NCBI GenBank assembly: GCA_965651255.1
Contig: CBFGRU010000216.1
Coordinates: 1-5,382, forward strand
Direction of reading: 5' to 3'
DNA from: CBFGRU01 sp965651255
Lineage (GTDB): Bacteria; Planctomycetota; Phycisphaerae; Phycisphaerales; SM1A02
Length of the DNA stretch: 5,382 nt
Shown: positions 1-5,171 of the stretch, piece by piece
Position numbering within the stretch: position 1 is the stretch's first letter
Layout of the letters: each line of letters opens with the position of its first letter
The notes under the pieces: generated by a model
Databases searched by the model: none
What the model saw: the letters and a program-made list of their open reading frames with translations, nothing else
Told to the model about the DNA's origin: nothing
Program-made: the position numbers and the translations under genes

Positions 1-974
1 TCAACCGCGCGCTCAATCTCGCGGCTGTTGTTGGTGCGATCGTTGCCGGTGGTGGTGTCGTTCTGGTTGGTTCGCGGTGGGGGGGAAGTGCGAACGGGTG
101 GAGTCGCTGCATCAATCTCTCGCTCCCGCGACTCGGCCCGCTGCCTCGCTTCATTGGCAGCGCGTTCCCGTGCTTCCTGTTGCGCGCGGTCGCGTGCTTG
201 CTGAGCGGCGCGTTCCCGTGCTTCCTGTTGCGCACGCTCGCGTGCTTGTTGAGCAGCGCGTTCTCGTGCTTCCTGTTGTGCACGTTCGCGGGCTTGCTGA
301 GCAGCACGTTCTCGTGCTTCCTGCTGCGCACGTTCGCGTGCTTGTTGAGCAGCGCGTTCTCGTGCTTCCTGCTGCGCACGTTCGCGTGCTTGCTGAGCGG
401 CGCGTTCCCGTGCTTCCTGCTGCGCACGCTCGCGTGCTTGTTGAGCAGCGCGTTCTCGTGCTTCCTGTTGCGCCCGTTCGCGTGCTTGTTGAGCAGCGCG
501 TTCCCGTGCTTCCTGCTGTGCACGTTCGCGTGCTTGTTGAGCAGCGCGTTCCCGTGCTTCCTGCTGCGCACGTTCCCGGGCTTGCTGGGCGGCACGCTGC
601 CTGGCTTCTTCCTGCGCGCGGCGGCGTGCTTCCTCGGCGGCTTTCTTCTGGGCTTCCTGCTGTGCCTTTCGCCGGGCCTCTTCCTGAGCGCGCTTGCGGG
701 CCTCCTCCTGGGCCCGTTGACGGGCACGATCCTGTTCCCGTTGCTTGGACTGCTCCTGTGCTCGCTGCTTTTCCCGATCCTGTGGTGCGATCGCTTCGGT
801 CGAGCTTTCGGACGGAATCATCCGGGTCGCCGACGTGCGGACATCATCACTTCCCGCGTGGACAGGTGGCAGCGGTGGTTCTGCCGAGGCAGTCCCCGCC
901 GGGCACGTAAGCGCAACCAACAGAACGGTGACCGCATTTGCGGCATGCCATGTTCCGGCTCGTTTCTTCGTCAT
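1..974 (-). CDS. Exported octad-repeat helical protein, N-terminal 324 residues (C-terminus beyond window)
   Basis: I do not recognise a named family. The frame is open from ATG 974-972 to the window edge with no stop. Residues 1-31 look like a Sec signal peptide: KKR at 3-5, a hydrophobic core around 14-23 (AVTVLLVALT), and a likely signal peptidase I site after TASA31. Cys24 lacks a proper lipobox. Residues 32-70 are a Pro/Ser/Thr-containing linker. Residues 71-286 are 27 consecutive 8-residue units rich in Ala, Gln, Arg and Glu, predicted to be fully helical. Residues 287-324 are a Pro/Thr/Asn-rich, probably disordered linker (for example TPPVRTSPPPR) leading to something outside the window. 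The start is supported by a GGGAG site 6 nt upstream and by the signal peptide that follows directly. Synonymous-only variation between the repeats shows this frame is translated. TolA-like or other periplasmic spacer proteins have similar composition, but homology is unproven. It is transcribed divergently from nuoH. Coding status is confident; function is unknown. Confidence 0.88.
   Translation of the reverse strand, partial: MTKKRAGTWHAANAVTVLLVALTCPAGTASAEPPLPPVHAGSDDVRTSATRMIPSESSTEAIAPQDREKQRAQEQSKQREQDRARQRAQEEARKRAQEEARRKAQQEAQKKAAEEARRRAQEEARQRAAQQARERAQQEARERAAQQARERAQQEARERAAQQARERAQQEARERAAQQARERAQQEARERAAQQARERAQQEARERAAQQARERAQQEARERAAQQARERAQQEARERAAQQARERAQQEARERAAQQARDRAQQEARERAANEARQRAESREREIDAATPPVRTSPPPRTNQNDTTTGNDRTNNSREIERAV
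117..764 (-). repeat. Full octad-repeat region: 27 units of 24 bp, with diverged flanks around the 48-bp array
   Basis: The 48-bp array is itself two 8-codon units, and the same 8-residue register continues on both sides without a break. Seven diverged octads precede it (residues 71-126, positions 597-764), including RAQEEARK, RAQEEARR, KAQQEAQK and KAAEEARR. Two degenerate octads follow (residues 271-286, positions 117-164: RAANEARQ, RAESRERE). The consensus is roughly [RK]A-x-[QE]-[QE]-A-R-x. The only recurring non-polar residue is Ala. The N-terminal octads contain more Lys and Glu and are more varied, suggesting an older segment next to a more recently expanded one. Confidence 0.9.
165..596 (-). 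repeat. Nine tandem 48-bp (16-codon) repeats inside the exported protein gene
   Basis: Nine exact-length 48-bp units start at plus-strand positions 165, 213, 261, 309, 357, 405, 453, 501 and 549. On the minus strand each encodes RAAQQARERAQQEARE (residues 127-270 in total). Eight units are identical as protein; the unit at 165-212 has one Glu-to-Asp change. Eleven of the 48 columns vary, all at codon third positions. There are no indels. The pattern fits tandem duplication by slippage or unequal recombination, followed by purifying selection on the protein. Confidence 0.97.
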
Positions 975-980
975 GTTCGA

Positions 981-985
981 CTCCC
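981..985 (-). promoter_or_regulatory. Shine-Dalgarno site of the exported repeat protein
   Basis: On the minus strand this reads GGGAG, with a 6-nt spacer (TCGAAC) before ATG 974-972. Placement and sequence are good. It fixes this ATG as the start, since no other in-frame ATG follows until Met52, which would remove the signal peptide. Confidence 0.65.
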
Positions 986-992
986 AGCGATC

Positions 993-1020
993 GGTGGCTG
1001 CCCGTGCACGCGCGGCCACC
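993..1020. promoter_or_regulatory. 28-bp near-perfect dyad in the leader of the minus-strand gene
   Basis: The left half GGTGGCTGCCCGTG (993-1006) pairs with the right half CACGCGCGGCCACC (1007-1020) at 12 of 14 positions. The mismatches are at 999/1014 (T/G) and 1002/1011 (C/C). The centre is the perfect palindrome CGTGCACG. On the minus-strand transcript the dyad ends 7 nt upstream of the GGGAG ribosome binding site. It could be a protein-binding operator or an mRNA hairpin affecting translation. It is not followed by a T-run, so an intrinsic terminator is unlikely. The symmetry is directly visible; its role is inferred. Confidence 0.5.
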
Positions 1021-1164
1021 ATCAGTTCCTGCCCCGCCGCACGATGATTCTCTCCCAAACGACACCGTGAGAAAAGCATCAATTCCACTTTCATTCCCTG
1101 ACGGCCGCTGAGCCGCCCGAAACCATACCGAACCGCGTTCTTCCGTCCGAAAGACGCTCCTGGC

Positions 1165-1194
1165 TTGGCCCCGCCGCGGCATTCGCGATACACT
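1165..1194 (+). promoter_or_regulatory. Candidate sigma70-type promoter for nuoH
   Basis: TTGGCC (1165-1170, 4 of 6 match to TTGACA) and TACACT (1189-1194, 4 of 6 match to TATAAT) are separated by 18 bp. Transcription starting about 7 nt after the -10 box would begin near 1201, only about 3 nt before the nuoH ATG at 1204. There is no Shine-Dalgarno sequence before that ATG (ACTCCACCCGCC precedes it), which agrees with a leaderless or near-leaderless mRNA. Both boxes are imperfect, so this is tentative. Confidence 0.35.
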
Positions 1195-1203
1195 CCACCC
1201 GCC

Positions 1204-2505
1204 ATGCCCGACTTTCTCACCCCGCAATTCATCACCTCCGTGCTGGTGATCGTGTTGATCGTCCACATGATCCTGGGCGCCTGTGCCTATCTGATCATGC
1301 TGGAACGCAAGCTCAGCGCGTGGATACAGGACCGTGTCGGCCCCAACCGGGTCGGGCCGGCGGGGCTGCTCCAGCCGCTGGCAGACGGGCTGAAGTTCAT
1401 TCTGAAGGAAGAGTTCTTTCCGCGCGGAGCAGATCGCCTGCTCTTCCTTCTCGCGCCGGGCCTCATCATCATTCCCGCCCTGATTGGCTTTGCGATCATT
1501 CCGTGGGGAGGCGTGCTCGACACTTCATCGATCCCCTTTGCGGATCAGATCGGGATTGGCGGTCATCAGGTCAAAATCATCGGCGCCGATGTCAATGTCG
1601 GCATCATCTACCTGCTCGCGGTTGCATCGGTCGGCGTGTACGGCGTGGTGCTCGGCGGGTGGGCGAGCAACAGCAAGTATTCATTCTTCGGCGCCCTTCG
1701 CGCAAGTGCCCAGATGATCTCGTACGAGATTCCGATGGGCATCGCACTTCTCGCGGTGGTGGTGTACGCCGGTTCAATCATTCCGTTCGAGCTCGTTGAG
1801 AAGCAGTTGAGCGGCCAGTGGTATCTGCTACATCAACCACTGGCGGCGATCATCTTCTATACGTGCATGCTCGCAGAGAACAACCGCGCGCCGTTCGATA
1901 TGGCCGAGGCCGAGTCGGAACTCGTCGGCGGGTATCACACCGAATATTCATCGATGAAGTTCGCATTGTTCTTCCTCGCTGAGTACGCGCACATGATTAC
2001 CGGCAGCGCGTTCTTCGTGGTGCTCTTCCTGGGCGGATGGTCGATCAATCCTGTCTCCGGCTGGGATCTGCCCGTCGCCGGCGGCATCGGTCTGATCCTG
2101 CTCCAGTTTGCCGTTGTCTCGGGCAAGATCTTTCTCGTGATCTGCCTGACGATGGCGCTCCGGTGGACGCTGCCCCGGTTCCGGTTCGATCAGCTCATGC
2201 GGCTGGCGTGGGAGGGGATGATTCCCGCCTCGCTGGTGCTGCTGCTGGCCACCTCGTTCGTCGTCTTCATGCAGGGTCAGAACTGGGGCTGGATGTGGGC
2301 GGTTTCGCTGGTAATTGCAGCGTTCCTCATCTGGGTCCATCCGTTCATGCCAAAGAGCAACGTGAACCAGCGCATTCCGATGATCGGCAGTCGATTCAAT
2401 CCTCTGCGCGAGGAATCGGTGGTGACCAGCCCGACCGAGCCGATGGCGCTCGATGAGTCCGGCCTGGGCGAGCCCTCCGCAACGGGCACCGTGTCGATGC
2501 ATTGA
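1204..2505 (+). CDS. nuoH: NADH-quinone oxidoreductase subunit H (NDH-1 / complex I membrane subunit)
   Basis: NuoH (ND1 homologue) is the inner-membrane subunit where the peripheral arm of complex I meets the proton-pumping arm, and it forms much of the quinone-binding chamber. The 433-residue product carries the family signatures: LERKLSAWIQDRVGPNRVGP (33-52), LLQPLADGLKFILKEE (55-70), RASAQMISYEI (166-176), NNRAPFDMAEAESELVGGYH (226-245) followed by TEYSSMKFALFFLAEYAHM (246-264), and LRWTLPRFRFDQLM (319-332). The acidic residues E34, E175, E235, E237, E239 and E247 are retained. About eight or nine hydrophobic helices are visible. It is longer than E. coli NuoH (about 325 aa), mainly because of added loops, an extra helix near 362-378 and a hydrophilic tail from 381 (SPTEPMALDESGLGEPS). 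I chose ATG 1204 over the in-frame TTG at 1165 because MPDFLTPQF matches normal NuoH N-termini and the upstream codons overlap a likely promoter. No other nuo gene lies within the window; a glycosyltransferase follows after 24 bp. Confidence 0.96.
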   Translation: MPDFLTPQFITSVLVIVLIVHMILGACAYLIMLERKLSAWIQDRVGPNRVGPAGLLQPLADGLKFILKEEFFPRGADRLLFLLAPGLIIIPALIGFAIIPWGGVLDTSSIPFADQIGIGGHQVKIIGADVNVGIIYLLAVASVGVYGVVLGGWASNSKYSFFGALRASAQMISYEIPMGIALLAVVVYAGSIIPFELVEKQLSGQWYLLHQPLAAIIFYTCMLAENNRAPFDMAEAESELVGGYHTEYSSMKFALFFLAEYAHMITGSAFFVVLFLGGWSINPVSGWDLPVAGGIGLILLQFAVVSGKIFLVICLTMALRWTLPRFRFDQLMRLAWEGMIPASLVLLLATSFVVFMQGQNWGWMWAVSLVIAAFLIWVHPFMPKSNVNQRIPMIGSRFNPLREESVVTSPTEPMALDESGLGEPSATGTVSMH

Positions 2506-2529
2506 GCGTGATTCTGCGCGGCCAATCTC

Positions 2530-4050
2530 ATGTCACACAACGCTGCTGCCACTCCGGGCGACGTCATGCTCGAAGTGATGGAGCGTGAACGGGCAATCGC
2601 GCGGCCGCCGGGATTGATCATCGGCTTCGCGATGCTCTCGATCGTTCCACTGATCGTCACGCTCGCGTTCCTGCGAATCGATCGCACACCGGGAGAGGTG
2701 GCGGGATCCCACAATCTCGAGCGGCTTACGTGGTGGTGGGCTGCGAGCGGCTTGGGGTGGCTGATGCTCACGCTGCTGGGGTGGCAACTCTTGCGTGAAC
2801 AGGCGCGCGAGCGTGTGGCCTGGTCACGTGGTGCGGCCTGGTGTGTACTTCTGACGGCCATCCTCGCTCGAGTGGCGATCATCACGGTCCACGAACCGAC
2901 ACTTTCGGACGACCTCTGGCGGTATCTGCACGATGGTGCGACGCTTGCTGCGGGAGAGAATCCCTATCACCGTTCTCCGCAACAGACTCTGGATGATGTA
3001 TCCAGTACGAGTGACTCCATCCGCCATCGTGCGGCCGAGCGTGCAAATCATCCGGAGCTGGTGACGATATACCTCCCTGTGAGCCAATGGGTGTTCGGCG
3101 CGACCATGCGATTGTTGCCGGAAGAGACTTCGCTCACGAGGGCAGCTCTGGTCCTGCGTGCAGTGCTCGTGGGGTTTGAGTTGATTGCGATCGGTCTCCT
3201 GCTCCTCTTGCTTGCACAGGCGGGTCGCAATGCGTGGTGGGCTGCACTGTATGCGTGGCATCCTCTGGCATTGACAGAAATCGCGGGCTCAGGGCATCAG
3301 GATGCAATCGGATTGCCGTTCCTTGTACTGGCTCTCGTGATGTTCAAACGGCAGATCGCGACCGTGGGCATGTCTGGACTGGCCACCGCAGCCATCGTGA
3401 AACCGTTCGTTCTTCCGGTTGCGTTGCTTTTCCTTCGGCGCGCGAGCTGGCGAATCCGAATGACGAGCATGCTTATTGGGATGGGCACGGTGGTCGTGGT
3501 GACTGCACCGTTCCTTATTCGTGATGGCGGGCTCGCGATCGAGAATCTGTCATCGACCGCGATGCGCTTCACACTCAAGTGGGCGCACTTCGGCCCGGTG
3601 TATGAACTCTTCTTGAGTCTCTGCGGACAATTGGTCCCGGGATGGTCAAACGATCTGCAGGAACGATTCGTTCGAATCGTGTGTATGACCCTGGCGTTGA
3701 TGATGACGCTCATCGTGTGTCTGCGATCGAGGTCCATTCAACGGGGAAGTGCGGTGATGCTGCTTGGATTCATCATTCTCGCGCCGGTGGTTCATCCCTG
3801 GTATGCGATCTGGCCGCTGATTCTCCTCCCCTGCGTCGCTGAACCTGCGCGGCTGACGGGGGTCTGGGCTGCTTGGATCGCATCGCTGACGATCACCTTT
3901 GGGTACAGCGCCTTCACCGGTGCGAATGACTGGGACATTCCGCTCTGGGTGTTCCTGTTGGCCTATGGTCCGGTGATGGGAACCATCGCGGTCGAGTGGT
4001 GGCTGGCTCGTCATCGTGTACTGCAGCCGATTGGAGTTCATAGTTCATGA
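2530..4050 (+). CDS. GT-C-type integral membrane glycosyltransferase (GT87/mannosyltransferase-like)
   Basis: The 506-residue polytopic protein has roughly 12 hydrophobic segments (first ones near 29-49, 69-88 and 102-120). Its motif set is that of GT-C transferases using polyprenyl-phosphate sugars: SDDLWRYLHDG (126-136) followed by GENPYHR (142-148) in the first large extracytoplasmic loop, NHPELVTIYLPVSQ (173-186), YAWHPLALTE-IAGSGHQD (241-258), KPF (291-293), TAPFL (325-329) and HPWYAIWPL (422-430). The D127/D128 pair is the expected catalytic acid site. By family knowledge it would transfer mannose or a similar sugar from a lipid carrier to a glycan, lipid or protein on the outer face of the membrane; donor and acceptor cannot be read from sequence. 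ATG 2530 has no clear Shine-Dalgarno site; Met13 and Met17 are alternatives that would keep all motifs. It starts 24 bp after nuoH, and its stop overlaps the next start. A GT39/ArnT-type assignment is less likely. Confidence 0.85.
   Translation: MSHNAAATPGDVMLEVMERERAIARPPGLIIGFAMLSIVPLIVTLAFLRIDRTPGEVAGSHNLERLTWWWAASGLGWLMLTLLGWQLLREQARERVAWSRGAAWCVLLTAILARVAIITVHEPTLSDDLWRYLHDGATLAAGENPYHRSPQQTLDDVSSTSDSIRHRAAERANHPELVTIYLPVSQWVFGATMRLLPEETSLTRAALVLRAVLVGFELIAIGLLLLLLAQAGRNAWWAALYAWHPLALTEIAGSGHQDAIGLPFLVLALVMFKRQIATVGMSGLATAAIVKPFVLPVALLFLRRASWRIRMTSMLIGMGTVVVVTAPFLIRDGGLAIENLSSTAMRFTLKWAHFGPVYELFLSLCGQLVPGWSNDLQERFVRIVCMTLALMMTLIVCLRSRSIQRGSAVMLLGFIILAPVVHPWYAIWPLILLPCVAEPARLTGVWAAWIASLTITFGYSAFTGANDWDIPLWVFLLAYGPVMGTIAVEWWLARHRVLQPIGVHSS
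4033..4050 (+). promoter_or_regulatory. Ribosome binding site and ATGA stop/start overlap between glycosyltransferase and Nif3 genes
   Basis: GGAG (4033-4036) lies 10 nt upstream of ATG 4047-4049. That ATG overlaps the TGA stop (4048-4050) of the preceding gene as ATGA, a typical arrangement for translational coupling. A second in-frame ATG at 4056 lacks its own Shine-Dalgarno sequence, although the homology to Nif3 proteins begins at about that Met. The true start could therefore be either. Confidence 0.55.
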
Positions 4051-5165
4051 TCAGAATGTCGGACATTGTCAAGACAATGGAGACCATCGCTCCCATTCGG
4101 CTGGCAGCGGAATGGGACAACGTGGGACTGCTCCTGGGGCTGCCTGATGATCCGGCTGATCGCGTGCTGCTCACGATCGATCTCACCGACGCGGTACTCG
4201 ATGAAGCGATCGCGAAGCAGGTGCGCGCGATCATCGCCTATCACCCCCCGATCTTCCAGCCGTTGAGGGCCGTGGCCAACCACTCGCCGCGGGAACGACT
4301 GTTGCTGAAGACTCTGCGCGCCGGACTAGCGGTGTACTCGCCGCATACGGCGCTGGATGCTGCCCCCGATGGCCTGACCGACTGGCTCGCGCGGGCGTTT
4401 GGCTCGGGTGATATCCGCGCACTCAAGCCGCATGCCGAGTTACCACGGAGCGAAGCGACGAAAGTCGTCACCTTCTGCCCAGCCGATGTCGTCGATCGCT
4501 TGCGAAACGCCCTCGCGTCGGTTGGCGCGGGACGCATCGGCGCCTATGAGCAATGTTCCTTTGAGTTGGCCGGTGCCGGAACGTTCTTCGCCACCGACGA
4601 TGCCACTCCCACCGTTGGAGGCAAAGGACGGTTGGAACGTGTTCAGGAAGTGCGGCTGGAAATGGTGTGCCCGCGACGATCGCTGGCGCTCGCCATGACG
4701 ACGATTCGTCAGTTCCATCCGTACCAGGAGCCGCCGATTGAAATCCATGCTCTTGAGCCGCGCCCTGACCGATCCAGTGGCGAAGGGCGGAGAATCGTCC
4801 TTGATCGGGCCGTCACACTGAAAACACTTGCATCACGCATCAAAGAAGCGCTGGGCGTTGCACGAGTCAAGGTCGCTACGGCACCGGAGATTGATAAAGT
4901 CCAGACGATCGGCGTGTGCGCAGGTTCCGGTGTTGACCTGCTGGATGAAGCGATTGCCGAAGGATGTCAGCTCTTCCTGACCGGTGAAATGCGACACCAT
5001 GAAGTCCTGAGCGCAACCTCGCGCGGGTGCGCCGTCATGCTGGCGGGGCATACCAATACGGAGCGTGGATTCCTGCCGAGATTGCGCGACCGCTTGGCAG
5101 CATCACTTCCGAACGGTGAGTTTTTGGTCAGCCGCGCTGATCGCGATCCCTTTGAATCGATGTAG
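4047..5165 (+). CDS. Nif3-like dinuclear metal centre protein (YqfO/NIF3L1 family, GTP cyclohydrolase I type 2 homologue)
   Basis: The 372-residue product belongs to the Nif3/YbgI/YqfO family: cytosolic, ring-forming proteins with two bound metal ions and no firmly established reaction. The 'GTP cyclohydrolase I type 2' label is common but poorly supported. Domains: N-terminal half 4-130 with AAEWDNVGLLLG (20-31), AYHPPIFQPL (64-73) and YSPHTALDAAP (97-107); a PII/CutA1-like insert about 134-240 with GRIGAYEQCSF (162-172), GTF (178-180), the RLERVQEVRLEM stretch (195-206) and HPYQEPPIEI (224-233); C-terminal half about 248-372 with VCAGSG (290-295), FLTGEMRHHE (310-319) and GHTNTERGFL (334-343). 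Likely ligands H66, D104, H335 and E339 are present. The first His of the usual bacterial HHP motif is Tyr65, as I recall for eukaryotic NIF3L1. The C-terminal ADRDPFESM also resembles NIF3L1. Length matches three-domain bacterial members (about 370 aa). It is translationally coupled to the glycosyltransferase. Confidence 0.93.
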   Translation: MIRMSDIVKTMETIAPIRLAAEWDNVGLLLGLPDDPADRVLLTIDLTDAVLDEAIAKQVRAIIAYHPPIFQPLRAVANHSPRERLLLKTLRAGLAVYSPHTALDAAPDGLTDWLARAFGSGDIRALKPHAELPRSEATKVVTFCPADVVDRLRNALASVGAGRIGAYEQCSFELAGAGTFFATDDATPTVGGKGRLERVQEVRLEMVCPRRSLALAMTTIRQFHPYQEPPIEIHALEPRPDRSSGEGRRIVLDRAVTLKTLASRIKEALGVARVKVATAPEIDKVQTIGVCAGSGVDLLDEAIAEGCQLFLTGEMRHHEVLSATSRGCAVMLAGHTNTERGFLPRLRDRLAASLPNGEFLVSRADRDPFESM

Positions 5166-5171
5166 AGACAG

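Larger units (their letters stand above)
975..1203. other. Divergent intergenic region (229 bp)
   Basis: This stretch separates the minus-strand exported protein gene from nuoH, so it should carry promoters in both directions. It contains the ribosome binding site and dyad of the leftward gene and a candidate nuoH promoter near 1165-1194. I could not settle on a leftward promoter. The best -10-like hexamer is GAGAAT on the minus strand (1047-1052), without a convincing -35. Open frames crossing this interval show no family resemblance and I do not treat them as genes. Confidence 0.6.

Noticed and set aside
165..596. CRISPR array or mobile-element repeat array
   Set aside because: The 48-bp units are contiguous with no unique spacers, are in frame, and show codon-constrained variation, so they are intragenic protein repeats.
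77..910. 277-codon plus-strand open frame over the repeats (Val/Leu/Arg-rich)
   Set aside because: The repeat length is a multiple of three, so every frame stays open. Between-unit differences hit second codon positions in this frame and change residues, and the true coding frame is on the minus strand.
180..1070. 296-codon plus-strand open frame giving Cys/Phe/Leu-rich repeats resembling a membrane protein
   Set aside because: It is the exact antisense register of the real gene, where Ala/Glu/Gln/Arg codons read as Cys/Phe/Leu/Pro. Variation falls on its first codon positions and is mostly non-synonymous, and it runs through the leftward gene's start and leader.
1172..1177. CCGCGG palindrome near the nuoH promoter
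   Set aside because: A 6-bp GC palindrome is expected by chance at this base composition and has no supporting context.
1165..1203. TTG start extending NuoH by 13 residues
   Set aside because: The added sequence (APPRHSRYTPPA) is unlike NuoH N-termini, there is no ribosome binding site, and it overlaps the best promoter candidate.
847..1266. 139-codon minus-strand open frame spanning the intergenic region
   Set aside because: It overlaps both the start of nuoH and the signal-peptide end of the leftward gene in another frame, and has no recognisable domain or family resemblance.
1948..2502. 184-codon minus-strand open frame antisense to nuoH
   Set aside because: It lies wholly opposite a strongly conserved gene, is His/Arg/Gln-rich as expected for an antisense shadow in GC-rich DNA, and has no domain.
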